64,000 nt of DNA from Ruminococcus bromii (GTDB lineage Bacteria > Bacillota > Clostridia > Oscillospirales > Acutalibacteraceae), in assembly GCF_002834225.1 (NCBI RefSeq), contig NZ_NNSR01000039.1:1-64000 (forward strand). Direction: 5' to 3'. A program made the position numbers and the translations under genes. This document shows positions 26,468 to 34,924 of this stretch, piece after piece; the first letter of the stretch is position 1, and each line of letters opens with the position of its first letter. Below the pieces are notes generated by a model. The model saw only the letters and a program-made list of their open reading frames with translations. It did no database searches and was not told where the DNA came from.

Positions 26468-27922
26468 TTGAACGATAACAGGAAGAGAAGACCGCTCACC
26501 GCAAAAGAGAGGAAAAGTCTTGACAAGCAGCGAAAAAATGCCGCAAAGCAGGCAGAAAAATATCACAAAGAAAAAGCAAAGCAGGATAAGAAAGCTAAAA
26601 AATCTCCCAATACAAAAAAAGGACAGCAGAAAAAGGCTTCTAAAAGTAAAATTCAGGAGGCTTTTATTAAGCAGAAAGAAGAACAGGCCGCACAAAGACC
26701 TGCCGAGAATATGAGCCGTGAAGAAAAATTCAGAAGAAAAGGCAAGGCTAAAATAAAGGAGCTTAAGCCAAAGGATTATGAAGACGGCTATTATGTAGAT
26801 GAATTTGGAGAAAAGCAGAAACAGGAAAAGCGTGCAAGGCAAATTCGCGCACAGGAGCGTGAGGTTATCCGCAGAAGGAAAAAATCCCTTACAAGCACAC
26901 AGATTAAACGCAGAAGAATTGCACTGTACAGTTCAATTTTTGCGGCGGTTGTTGCAATAGGCGTTATTCTAAGCCTTACAGTCCTGTTTAAAACAGAAAA
27001 AATTGAGGTTGTAGGGGACAAGTACTACAGCAAGGAACAGATTATCGCATTCAGCGGTGTTGATTATCAGGAGAATATTTTTATAGGCGCAATGTACAAC
27101 ACCTCTGAAAAGGTTGTTGAAAACCTTTCGTACATAGAGAGCGTAAGTGTAAGCTTTAATATTCCGGACACAATAACAATAACTGTTGTTGACGCAACAC
27201 CTTCTTATGTTATTCCAAACGGAAAAAGCTTTTTGCTTATAAGCTCAAAGGGCAGAATACTTGAAGAAATTACCGATAACACGGACAAGCTGCCGCTGCT
27301 TACCTGCGGAAAGGTAAAAACTACCGAGGTTGGCAAGTATGTGGCGTTCAATGATGCCAATGTTCCCGATATTCTCAGCGATGTTTCACAATGCCTTATT
27401 GACAATAAAATAAAAAATATCACTGCCTTTGATGTTTCGGATACGGCAAATATCAAGCTTGTTTATGACGGAAAAATCACAATCAATATCGGACTTCCCG
27501 ATGATATTGACTACAAAATCAGAACAGCAATGACAATCATCAACGAAAAGCTTGACCCGAACAACACGGGACTTGTTGCAGGAACGCTTGATGTTTCGGC
27601 TTGCAGTACATCAAAAATTTCTCACTACAAACCTGCCGCAACTCAGCCCACAGCCGCAACACAGGCAACAACTCAGGCGGCTACACAGGCAGCGGATTCG
27701 TCGGGTGACGGTACCGGCAGCAATTATACATGGGATGACGGCACTTATTCTGACGGAAATACGGGTTATTATGATGACGGCCAAGGTGACGGCAACGGCT
27801 ACAGTGCCGATGGCGGTTATTCAGGTGACGGCGGATATGACTACGGCAACGCAGACGGCGGTTATTCAGGCGACGGCGCAGATGCCTACGGCAATGCATA
27901 CGGCGGCAATACGGGCGAGTAA
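26468..27922 (+). CDS. ftsQ: FtsQ/DivIB-type cell division protein with long flanks
   Basis: 484 aa. An unusually long, highly basic cytoplasmic region (about 1-150, Lys/Arg/Gln rich) precedes one membrane segment (about 155-178). A POTRA-like domain follows (begins KIEVVGDKYYSKEQI) and a beta domain continues to about 380. The last ~90 residues are Thr/Gln/Ala then Gly/Asp/Tyr/Asn repeats (DGGYSGDGGYDYGNADGGY-like). The family is normally about 250-300 aa. TTG start at 26468 behind GGGAGG. FtsQ links the FtsL-FtsB pair to the divisome. Last gene before ftsZ. Confidence 0.85.
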   Translation: MNDNRKRRPLTAKERKSLDKQRKNAAKQAEKYHKEKAKQDKKAKKSPNTKKGQQKKASKSKIQEAFIKQKEEQAAQRPAENMSREEKFRRKGKAKIKELKPKDYEDGYYVDEFGEKQKQEKRARQIRAQEREVIRRRKKSLTSTQIKRRRIALYSSIFAAVVAIGVILSLTVLFKTEKIEVVGDKYYSKEQIIAFSGVDYQENIFIGAMYNTSEKVVENLSYIESVSVSFNIPDTITITVVDATPSYVIPNGKSFLLISSKGRILEEITDNTDKLPLLTCGKVKTTEVGKYVAFNDANVPDILSDVSQCLIDNKIKNITAFDVSDTANIKLVYDGKITINIGLPDDIDYKIRTAMTIINEKLDPNNTGLVAGTLDVSACSTSKISHYKPAATQPTAATQATTQAATQAADSSGDGTGSNYTWDDGTYSDGNTGYYDDGQGDGNGYSADGGYSGDGGYDYGNADGGYSGDGADAYGNAYGGNTGE

Positions 27923-28078
27923 TTTTTCAGCAGAATTTTCCGTATAAATTTGCAGAAAAACGGCTGAAAAGCATTGCTATTTTGAAAAAAGTATGATAGT
28001 ATAAGATAGTATAATTGTGTACTATGAAGAATAATGAGTTCTGACTGAAAGTTGACAATATATAAGGAGGACGAAAAA

Positions 28079-29185
28079 ATGGCTTTTGAACTGGAATTGG
28101 AAAACGAGTATATGCCTAAAATTAAAGTGATCGGTGTCGGCGGAGGCGGCGGCAACGCTGTTAACCGCATGGTAGCAACCGAGGTTAAGAATGTAGAATT
28201 TATCGCAATCAATACAGATGAACATGTTTTAAGACTCTCAAAGGCTTCACAGAAAATACAAATCGGTGAAAAGCTTACAAGAGGTAAGGGCGCAGGCTCT
28301 ATGCCGCAGATTGGTCAGGAGGCAGCTGAGGAGAGCAGAGATGAAATTGCCGCTCTTCTCAAGGATACGGATATGGTATTTGTTACAGCCGGTATGGGCG
28401 GCGGTACAGGTACAGGAGCTGCTCCCGTAGTTGCCAAAATTGCAAAGGATATGGGTATTCTTACAGTCGGCGTTGTTACAAAGCCGTTTGCTTTTGAAGG
28501 CAAGAGAAGAATGACTCAGGCTGAGCAGGGTATTGCAGAGCTTTCTGCCTGTGTTGACTCGCTTATCATCGTTCCTAACGAAAGACTCAAGTATGTTTCA
28601 GATACAAGCATCACTCTCCAAAACGCATTTGCTATTGCCGATGATGTTCTCAGACAGGGTGTTCAGAGTATTTCTGATCTTATCCTTCTCCCGGGTCTTG
28701 TAAACCTCGACTTTGCCGATGTTACTTCCGTAATGAAGGACGCAGGCTACGCTCATATGGGTATGGGCAGTGCAACAGGCAAGGACAAGGCAACTGTTGC
28801 CGCAGATATGGCTATTTCAAGTCCGCTTCTTGAAACTTCGATTGATGGTGCAAAGGGTCTTATCATTAACATCACAGCTTCCGCTGATGTAAGTCTTGAT
28901 GATATTGACGCCGCTTCAACAATGATTAAGGACAAGGTTTCAGATGATGCAAACATTATCTGGGGTGCTGTTATTGACGATAAGATGGAGGACGCTATCA
29001 GCGTAACGGTTATTGCAACAGGCTTTAACGCAGACGGTCAGATTGCTAAGAAGAATCTTACAGAGGCAGTTTCATCAGCGTCAGCTCCTGTTGCGGCAAA
29101 GGAAGAGCCAAAGCCTGCAACCAAGGACAAGACCGATGATGACGATGACACCTTCTATGATATTATGTCAATTTTCAACAAGTAA
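28079..29185 (+). CDS. ftsZ: Cell division GTPase FtsZ
   Basis: 368 aa tubulin homologue that forms the Z ring. GTP-binding signatures [13 protein letters not shown] (about 19) and [15 protein letters not shown] (about 104) are perfect, and the T7-loop region with NLDFADV is present. The C terminus is short and acidic and ends [15 protein letters not shown], matching the conserved tail that binds partner proteins. An upstream in-frame start at 28052 is rejected in favour of ATG 28079, which follows AAGGAGG. A TATAAT at 28010-28015 could be its -10, but no good -35 is paired with it. No ftsA precedes it. Confidence 0.97.
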   Translation: MAFELELENEYMPKIKVIGVGGGGGNAVNRMVATEVKNVEFIAINTDEHVLRLSKASQKIQIGEKLTRGKGAGSMPQIGQEAAEESRDEIAALLKDTDMVFVTAGMGGGTGTGAAPVVAKIAKDMGILTVGVVTKPFAFEGKRRMTQAEQGIAELSACVDSLIIVPNERLKYVSDTSITLQNAFAIADDVLRQGVQSISDLILLPGLVNLDFADVTSVMKDAGYAHMGMGSATGKDKATVAADMAISSPLLETSIDGAKGLIINITASADVSLDDIDAASTMIKDKVSDDANIIWGAVIDDKMEDAISVTVIATGFNADGQIAKKNLTEAVSSASAPVAAKEEPKPATKDKTDDDDDTFYDIMSIFNK

Positions 29186-29203
29186 TAAATTCTGATGTAA
29201 TTG

Positions 29204-29229
29204 AGGCACTCCTTGAGGGGTGCCTTTTC
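29204..29229 (+). terminator. Terminator after ftsZ
   Basis: GGCACTCC (29205-29212) pairs with GGGGTGCC (29217-29224) around TTGA and is followed by TTTT. Confidence 0.85.
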
Positions 29230-29231
29230 GT

Positions 29232-29261
29232 TTGACAACGGCAATTCCGTTATGGTATAAT
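29232..29261 (+). promoter_or_regulatory. Promoter of the TAXI-GltS operon
   Basis: TTGACA (29232-29237), 18-bp spacer, TATAAT (29256-29261). Both hexamers match consensus perfectly. Confidence 0.8.
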
Positions 29262-29350
29262 TTGAACGGAATAAGGGGGAATTGTGAGCTTTTGTGCTTT
29301 TACAATTTCTCTTTTTTTGAGCGAAATCCAAAAGCAAAGAAGGCGGAAAA

Positions 29351-30307
29351 ATGAAAAAACTACTTGCACTTTTGATTGCCTTGATGACTGTTCTTTTGTG
29401 CAGCTGTTCATCAGGCGGTGAAACAATCCGATTAGGTGCGGCAGGTACCGGCGGAATTTATAACGAAGCGGCAAATTCGATAAAGTCGATTGCCGATGCT
29501 GACGGTACTCTGAAAATTGAAACAAAGACAACAGCCGGTTCTGCGGCAAATGTTCGTTTGCTTTCGCAGAATTATCTTGACGCCGCAATTGTTCAGTCCG
29601 ACATTGCTCACGACGCACTTAACGGCGAAAATAATTTTGAAAAATCCGGCAGCCTTGAGGGTTACAGCGCTGTTGCAGGTATGTTTACAGAGGCTTGTCA
29701 TATCGTTGTAAGAAAAGATTCTGATATTAACAGTGTTGATGATTTGCTCGGCAAAACCGTGAGCATAGGTGAAGAAGAATCGGGTTCGGAGCTTAACGCA
29801 AAGCAGATTCTTTCGGCATACGGGCTTAACTCAAAAATGGTTAAGGAAAAAAATCTTAATTATGCCGATGCCGCAAAACAGTTAGAGAACGGCGAAATTG
29901 ATGCGGCATTTTTCACACTCGGACTTAATGCAACAGTTGTTGAGGAACTTTCAAAGCAATGTGACATTAAGCTTATAGGAATTGATGACGCAGCTGTTAA
30001 AAAGCTTAAAAACACTTACAGCTATGTTGACTGTAAAATTCCGAAAAACACTTACAACGGGCAGAGTGATGAAGTCGGCACAGTTGCGGTAAAGGCTGTT
30101 ATGATTGTGAACGACAGACTTTCAGACGAACAGGTGAAGAAGCTTACACAGCTTGTCTTTGACAATGCGCAGGAACTTCAGCTGACTGTTTCGGCGGATG
30201 TTGACATAACACTTGAAAAAGCCGTTGAAGGTGTTAAAATTCCTTTTCACAAGGGTGCGGCAGAATATTATTCCGAAAAAGGAATAACGGTAAAAACAGC
30301 AGGATAA
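29351..30307 (+). CDS. TAXI-family solute-binding lipoprotein
   Basis: 318 aa. A lipoprotein signal peptide (hydrophobic 4-17, lipobox LCSC) anchors it outside the membrane. The mature part begins with IRLGAAGTGGIYNEAAN, and AGSAANVRLL and the AAIVQSDIAHDA region follow, all features of TAXI proteins, the substrate-binding subunit of one TRAP transporter class. A TRAP membrane subunit (DctM or fused DctQM) is missing; the next gene encodes a GltS-type carrier 21 bp downstream. Family members bind acidic ligands such as glutamate or dicarboxylates; the ligand here is unknown. GAAGGCGGAAAA lies before the ATG. Confidence 0.88.
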   Translation: MKKLLALLIALMTVLLCSCSSGGETIRLGAAGTGGIYNEAANSIKSIADADGTLKIETKTTAGSAANVRLLSQNYLDAAIVQSDIAHDALNGENNFEKSGSLEGYSAVAGMFTEACHIVVRKDSDINSVDDLLGKTVSIGEEESGSELNAKQILSAYGLNSKMVKEKNLNYADAAKQLENGEIDAAFFTLGLNATVVEELSKQCDIKLIGIDDAAVKKLKNTYSYVDCKIPKNTYNGQSDEVGTVAVKAVMIVNDRLSDEQVKKLTQLVFDNAQELQLTVSADVDITLEKAVEGVKIPFHKGAAEYYSEKGITVKTAG

Positions 30308-30328
30308 CTGCGAAAGGATTGGTGCTGA

Positions 30329-31516
30329 TTGAATATAACTCTTGATATGTATCAGACAATCGCAGTTGCTGTTATTGTTCTGATGGCCGGTGCGTTTCTG
30401 AAAAAGCGTATATCGTTTTTGCAGAAATTTTGTATACCTGCACCTGTAATCGGTGGTTTGCTTTTTGCAATTCTCACGCTGATTTTCTATATGACAGGTG
30501 TTGCTGTAATTGATTTTGACGATACTCTAAAGGAAGTCTGTATGGTGTTTTTCTTTACCTCAGTCGGATTCCAGGCGAATCTCAAGGTACTGAAAAGCGG
30601 AGGCAAATCCCTTATTGTATTTTTATTTCTTGTAATTATGCTCATTGTAATGCAGAACTTCTCTGCAATCGGACTTGCAAATCTGATCGGACTTGACTCG
30701 CTTACGGGTATGACAACGGGTTCAATTCCTATGGTAGGCGGTCACGGTACGGCGGGCGCTTTTGGTCCTGTACTTGAGGATTTCGGCGTTCAGGGTGCGA
30801 CAACTGTTTGTACTGCCGCCGCAACATTCGGTCTTATCGCAGGTTCACTTATGGGCGGACCTGTCGGAAACAGACTTATTAAAAAGCACAACCTTATTGC
30901 CACAATCAAAGCAGAGGATGACAGCCTTCTTGTTGAAGAAGAAGAAAAGCACGAACGACATTTTTCAATGTATGCTCCGGCAGTATTTCAGCTGATTATA
31001 GCGGTCGGACTCGGTACGGTTGTTTCAGATTTGCTTTCACTTACGGGCATGACATTCCCGATTTATATCGGTGCAATGATTGTTGCCGCAATTATGAGAA
31101 ACATCGGTGAATACACGGGTAAAATCACTATTCATATGGGCGAGATTAACGACCTCGGCGGCATATGTCTCTCACTTTTCCTCGGTATTGCCATGATTAC
31201 ACTCAAGCTTTGGCAGCTTGCTGACCTTGCGCTTCCGCTTATTATACTTCTTGCAGGTCAGGTTGTTCTTATGTTCATTTTTTCGTATTTTGTCGTGTTC
31301 AACATTATGGGCAGAGATTACGACGCCGCTGTTCTTGCGGCAGGTACTTGCGGTTTTGGTATGGGCGCAACGCCAAATGCAATGGCAAATATGCAGGCAA
31401 TCTGCGAAAAATACGCACCGTCCGTTAAGGCTTATCTAATTGTTCCGATTGTCGGCAGTTTGTTTGCCGACTTCCTGAACAGTCTGACGATAACATTCTT
31501 TATAAATTGCATTTAG
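30329..31516 (+). CDS. gltS: GltS-type sodium:glutamate symporter family protein
   Basis: 395 aa with about ten or more membrane helices. PAPVIGGLLFA near residue 33, IPMVGGHGTAGAFGP (about 133-147) and the equivalent loop near the C terminus (AAGTCGFGMGATPNAMANMQ) are GltS features with inverted-repeat reentrant loops. The start is TTG behind GAAAGGATT. It is encoded between a TAXI binding protein and a small charged protein, suggesting that the three act together as a binding-protein-assisted carrier, probably for glutamate or a related anion. That association is inference from gene order. Confidence 0.85.
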   Translation: MNITLDMYQTIAVAVIVLMAGAFLKKRISFLQKFCIPAPVIGGLLFAILTLIFYMTGVAVIDFDDTLKEVCMVFFFTSVGFQANLKVLKSGGKSLIVFLFLVIMLIVMQNFSAIGLANLIGLDSLTGMTTGSIPMVGGHGTAGAFGPVLEDFGVQGATTVCTAAATFGLIAGSLMGGPVGNRLIKKHNLIATIKAEDDSLLVEEEEKHERHFSMYAPAVFQLIIAVGLGTVVSDLLSLTGMTFPIYIGAMIVAAIMRNIGEYTGKITIHMGEINDLGGICLSLFLGIAMITLKLWQLADLALPLIILLAGQVVLMFIFSYFVVFNIMGRDYDAAVLAAGTCGFGMGATPNAMANMQAICEKYAPSVKAYLIVPIVGSLFADFLNSLTITFFINCI

Positions 31517-31533
31517 AATCGGAGGCAGGTATT

Positions 31534-31722
31534 ATGAAGGACAGGAAATTTACATTTGATTCCGAAAACCTTGCTTTTCCCGAGATTCACACGGGCAAAG
31601 TTAAGCAGAATGATGTTGCCGAGGATAACACAGACAGCACGGTTGTTTATGATACTGTCGCTGTTCCCGAGGTGCATCTCAAAAAGCATAAGCATAAAAA
31701 ACAGAAGAAAGACAATGAATAA
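31534..31722 (+). CDS. Small charged protein, third gene of TAXI-GltS operon
   Basis: 62 aa, hydrophilic, with no membrane segment. Acidic middle (DVAEDNTDSTVV) and a His/Lys-rich end (LKKHKHKKQKKDNE). The ATG at 31534 has GGAGG at proper distance, and the gene starts 17 bp after gltS and ends just before a strong terminator, so it is very probably translated from the same message. No family recognised. The basic tail could bind lipid, RNA or the carrier; no function is assigned. Confidence 0.6.
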   Translation: MKDRKFTFDSENLAFPEIHTGKVKQNDVAEDNTDSTVVYDTVAVPEVHLKKHKHKKQKKDNE

Positions 31723-31727
31723 AACAA

Positions 31728-31765
31728 CAGCCGTACATTTCAAAAGTGTACGGCTGAAATTTTTG
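31728..31765 (+). terminator. Terminator of the TAXI-GltS operon
   Basis: CAGCCGTACA (31728-31737) pairs with TGTACGGCTG (31747-31756) around a nine-base loop, then AAATTTTTG. It also lies just after the convergent bile salt hydrolase-like gene and may serve both. Confidence 0.8.
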
Positions 31766-31768
31766 TAT

Positions 31769-32743
31769 TTAATTTTGAAATAAAACTTTACCTTCCGTAA
31801 TGGGTGTGTATGCGGTAAGTTCGGCCATGTCAAGGTCGGTTTTGTGCATATCAACCGCACAAATTTGGTGATTGTTGTAGGTAGTGTAGTAGTAGATTCC
31901 CTTGTCGGCATTGCAACAGGAGGTGTAAAGTGTGATTTCATACTTTCCCTCTGCAACCTCGCAACAACCTCTCTGCTGGTCAACAGAACCGAGAATGTGG
32001 AAAAACTGGCTCACGCTTTCGCTTTCGCTGTCACCCGAAACGGAGTTCAGCTTTGTGAACGCAACCTTTGCAAAACGGGATGCGGATGAAAGGTCGCCCG
32101 GCAGTCCGATTGCACCCATTCCACGGCTGTATGTGGTAAGCTCGGCACTTTTGCCGAAGTTGTTTTCGGGTTGCTTTGGTGAGAGTGACATATAGTTGTT
32201 GAGCATGAACATCTGAATGTCAAACGGCGGATTGTTTGTCAGCACACCGACAGGGTTGTCATAGACCTTGAGTCCGTCAATTGTCGATTCAACTGTAAGC
32301 GATTCGTCTTTGTCGGAAATAATCCAATGCAATTGAGCACAGGGGAGCTTGTCGCTGAACTGCGTATTTGTTATGTTAAGGTTTTCAAGCTTTTTTCTTG
32401 CCTGCAAAACGCTGTCGCAATGTGAAAGTATATACGGGATGAACTCAAATTGTGCAATATTTTCCTTGCCGTTTTTCGGTTCAAAATATACGGCATTTCT
32501 AACAAAATTTAGCCCTGCCATACACAAGCCTTTTTCATTCATTGCATCGTAATATAGCGGATAACCGTCCGCAATGTGCGCCATGCCAATCATCGCAAAG
32601 TGGCTGTTGCATTCGTTTGTATGGCGGAACTTAAACGGAAAATTTCGTGGAGTAATTGTAATTTCGTCACCGTATGAAAATTCATAATCAAGCGTTCTGC
32701 CAAAGTAAAAGTCTTTTGTTTTATATGTTGCCGCTGTACACAT
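31769..32743 (-). CDS. Bile salt hydrolase / linear amide hydrolase
   Basis: 324 aa Ntn-hydrolase of the choloylglycine hydrolase family (gene usually called bsh or cbh). The mature enzyme would start at Cys2 (MCTAATYK), the N-terminal nucleophile. Arg16 and Asp19 (FGRTLD) match the conserved catalytic residues, MNEKGL carries the oxyanion Asn, LTNNPPF the second Asn, and GLPGDLSSASRF the conserved Arg. The overall pattern strongly resembles clostridial bile salt hydrolases, including an end with the KGIYYYTTYNNHQICAVDM block. An upstream in-frame start at 32815 is rejected because GGAGG fits ATG 32743 and the Cys must be residue 2. It probably deconjugates bile acids; penicillin V or acyl-homoserine lactone acylase activity is possible. 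Confidence 0.87.
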   Translation of the reverse strand: MCTAATYKTKDFYFGRTLDYEFSYGDEITITPRNFPFKFRHTNECNSHFAMIGMAHIADGYPLYYDAMNEKGLCMAGLNFVRNAVYFEPKNGKENIAQFEFIPYILSHCDSVLQARKKLENLNITNTQFSDKLPCAQLHWIISDKDESLTVESTIDGLKVYDNPVGVLTNNPPFDIQMFMLNNYMSLSPKQPENNFGKSAELTTYSRGMGAIGLPGDLSSASRFAKVAFTKLNSVSGDSESESVSQFFHILGSVDQQRGCCEVAEGKYEITLYTSCCNADKGIYYYTTYNNHQICAVDMHKTDLDMAELTAYTPITEGKVLFQN

Positions 32744-32864
32744 ATCATCAGCCTCCGATTCTTTTAATAATAAATATTCTTCCGCTTGGTATAGAGTATC
32801 ATACTGCTTAAACAAAATGATTGCAAGGTTATTTTTGGAAAATTACAAAAATTGTCGAAATCAC

Positions 32865-32893
32865 TTGAAAAATTAACTTGCTCGGTATATACT
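32865..32893 (+). promoter_or_regulatory. Promoter ahead of the fluoride riboswitch
   Basis: TTGAAA (32865-32870), 17-bp spacer, TATACT (32888-32893), placing transcription start shortly before the aptamer. Confidence 0.7.
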
Positions 32894-32907
32894 ATATATG
32901 TCAATAT

Positions 32908-32966
32908 GAATGGGAATGAGGTTCTCCCACGGCTTTTGTCGAAACCGCTTTTGCTGATGACTTCTG
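32908..32966 (+). ncRNA. Fluoride riboswitch (crcB motif) aptamer
   Basis: The conserved blocks are all present in order: GGGAATGAGGTTCTCCCA (pairing arms around the AUGAGGUUCU element), GAAACCGC, and GCTGATGACTTCTG. These match the crcB RNA pattern, which binds fluoride through magnesium ions. The aptamer lies between a promoter and a CLC-type channel gene, the expected target. Confidence 0.93.
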
Positions 32967-32997
32967 TTTTTTGAACAGGGGCATTGGCTTTTTTTAT
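32953..32997 (+). terminator. Riboswitch expression-platform terminator
   Basis: GCTGATG (32953-32959) pairs with CATTGGC (32982-32988) and CTTCTGTT with AACAGGGG (with G-U pairs), giving a 15-bp interrupted stem followed by TTTTTTT. The 5' arm is the last conserved block of the aptamer, so ligand binding should block terminator formation and switch the gene on. Confidence 0.85.
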
Positions 32998-33035
32998 GCG
33001 ATGTTCTTTGTGCGGAAATTTTGAGGAGGAAATTT

Positions 33036-34250
33036 ATGAAGAACAAATTTGTTGATTTTAAGGTGCTTGCAACATCTCTTTGCTGTTCCGTTGCAATGGG
33101 ACTCATATCGTTTGCGTTTCTGAAATGTCTTGAATATGCGGCAGATTTCAGAAGCTTCTTTCCGCTGTGCTATATGTTTTTGCCCGTGGCAGGCATTGTG
33201 ACCGCCTTTGTATACAAGCGTGTCGGCGGAAAGTCTTCAATGGGCAACAACATTATTATTGAGAGTGCAAACGACGGTGAAAAAGTGCCAAAGCGACTTG
33301 CTTCGCTGACATTTATATTTACCTGCATAACCCACCTTTTCGGCGGTTCTGTCGGCAGAGAGGGAACTGCCGTTCAGATTGGTGGTTCGCTGACAAGCAA
33401 TGTTGCCGATTATCTCGGCTTTAAAAATAATGACCGAAGTACAATTGTTCTCAGCGGAATCAGCTCTGCATTCGGTTCGGTTTTCGGCACACCGTTTGCA
33501 GGCGCATTTTTCGGAATGGAAGTCTGCTGTGTCGGAAGATTGTCGGCAGGTGCGGTAATTCCGTGCTTTGCGTGTTCATATCTTGCAAATTTTGTTACAC
33601 AGCTTCTCGGCTTTAAACATGAAAGATATGCAATCTCGTCAATCCCAGATTTTGACGCAAGATTTCTTTTTGTGTTTTTAATTGCGGCAGTTTGCCTCGG
33701 CTTAATCGGCAAGCTGTTTGCACTCGGAATAAAGTATGTAAAACTTGCATACTCAAAAATTTTCAAGAACTACCTTCTTGCCGCAGCAGTAGGTGCGGCA
33801 ATCGTCAGCCTTTTAATTTTTGCTTTGGGTCTTAACGATTTTGAGGGTTTAAGCACATGGATGCAGGACACCGCCTTTAAGGGCGATGCAAAATGGTACG
33901 ATATGCCGGCAAAATATCTTTTGACCGTACTCACCCTCGGTGCAGGATTTCAGGGAGGAGAGGTTACTCCTATGTTTGATATGGGTGCGTCATTCGGCAG
34001 TTGGTTCGGAGGCAGCTGCGGATTTGATCCCACATTCTTTGCGGCAATCGGATTTGTATGTGTTTTTGCCGCAGCAATCAACACACCTATTACAGCAATC
34101 GTTCTCGGTATCGAAGTTTTCGGTGCGTCTGCCGCTCCGTATTTTGTGCTTGCAGTCCTCATCAGCTTTATAGTGTCAGGCAACACAACAATTTATCCCT
34201 CTCAAAAATTCCTTACAGACAAAAAACTTTTCAGTTTCAAAAAGAAGTGA
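33036..34250 (+). CDS. CLC-family fluoride/proton antiporter (CLC-F type)
   Basis: 404 aa membrane protein with about a dozen helices. SVGREGTAVQIGG (about 111-123) is the family anion-pathway motif, and GTPFAGAFFGMEV (about 156-168) carries a conserved helix. The GSGIP-type signature of chloride CLCs is not apparent near the N terminus, consistent with the fluoride-exporting subclass. Control by a fluoride riboswitch directly upstream makes fluoride export the likely role. ATG 33036 follows GAGGAGG; the in-frame ATG at 33021 has no such site. Also known as EriC-F. Confidence 0.9.
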   Translation: MKNKFVDFKVLATSLCCSVAMGLISFAFLKCLEYAADFRSFFPLCYMFLPVAGIVTAFVYKRVGGKSSMGNNIIIESANDGEKVPKRLASLTFIFTCITHLFGGSVGREGTAVQIGGSLTSNVADYLGFKNNDRSTIVLSGISSAFGSVFGTPFAGAFFGMEVCCVGRLSAGAVIPCFACSYLANFVTQLLGFKHERYAISSIPDFDARFLFVFLIAAVCLGLIGKLFALGIKYVKLAYSKIFKNYLLAAAVGAAIVSLLIFALGLNDFEGLSTWMQDTAFKGDAKWYDMPAKYLLTVLTLGAGFQGGEVTPMFDMGASFGSWFGGSCGFDPTFFAAIGFVCVFAAAINTPITAIVLGIEVFGASAAPYFVLAVLISFIVSGNTTIYPSQKFLTDKKLFSFKKK

Positions 34251-34301
34251 TACAATAGATACGGTACGATACATTATGTAAAAAGCTATGAAATCATTTT
34301 T

Positions 34302-34385
34302 ATGCCAAAGGCAAGCAAACAATCTGCCTTGAACGCAGATGAAAAGAAATTTGCTGACCGTGTAAAAAATTTCTGTATGAGCTAA
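34302..34385 (+). pseudogene. Possible 27-residue remnant ORF
   Basis: ATG at 34302 opens a 27-codon frame of protein-like composition (SALNADEKKFADRVKNF). No ribosome binding site is seen. It may be the surviving end of a lost gene between the CLC gene and the terminator; it could equally be chance. Confidence 0.2.
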
Positions 34386-34417
34386 TTTGGCATTAAAAGG
34401 GCGTTTAATAAAAACAT

Positions 34418-34477
34418 AAAAGCGGTAGGAAAGACAGCCTGCAAAAATGCAATGCCTTTCCCACCGCTTTGATTTTT
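34418..34477. terminator. Long bidirectional hairpin between convergent genes
   Basis: AAAGCGGTAGGAAAG (34418-34432) pairs with CTTTCCCACCGCTTT (34456-34470) with one mismatch, flanked by A-rich and T-rich tracts. It can serve both the CLC gene and the minus-strand zinc-ribbon gene. Confidence 0.75.
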
Positions 34478-34486
34478 AAATCTTAA

Positions 34487-34924
34487 TTATTGATAAGTAC
34501 TGTAATCTCCGCCGTACATATCGGGGCGATTTACCCAATCACTAATGGAGCTGTTGCCGAAAATCGACTTGCTGTCGCCCGATACCGCCGCAGTTACATT
34601 GATTGCAATGCCTGCAATAATGACCGCACCAATCACACAGGCGGCAACAATTTTTACGATTTTAAAAGCTTTCTTTTTATCAATCGGCTGTTCTGCCGGC
34701 GGAATGTAGGGAATGGGTGGCTGATTTATTTCAAGTTCGGGCATTTCATTTTGAATCTGTGGTGCAAAGCCCTCCACCTGTTCAAAGCCTGTCTGCGGCA
34801 AAGGCGAGGTGTATTCTGTTTCGGTTGTTTCATTATTCTGTGTATGTAAAGCTTCGGAAATTTTCGTTCCGCACATCTGACAGAACGCAGACTCGGTTTC
34901 AAAACCGCAATTAGGACATTTCAT
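34487..34924 (-). CDS. Zinc-ribbon membrane protein of unknown function
   Basis: 145 aa. It starts MKCPNCGFETESAFCQMCG, a compact four-Cys zinc ribbon. A Pro/Glu/Gln-rich linker (about 25-80) and one membrane helix (about 88-110, VKIVAACVIGAVIIAGIAI) follow, then a short Ser/Asp/Tyr-rich outer segment. This zinc_ribbon-plus-TM layout is common in Firmicutes, and such proteins have no agreed function. It is transcribed on its own, towards the CLC gene. Expression control is not apparent. Confidence 0.7.
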   Translation of the reverse strand: MKCPNCGFETESAFCQMCGTKISEALHTQNNETTETEYTSPLPQTGFEQVEGFAPQIQNEMPELEINQPPIPYIPPAEQPIDKKKAFKIVKIVAACVIGAVIIAGIAINVTAAVSGDSKSIFGNSSISDWVNRPDMYGGDYSTYQ

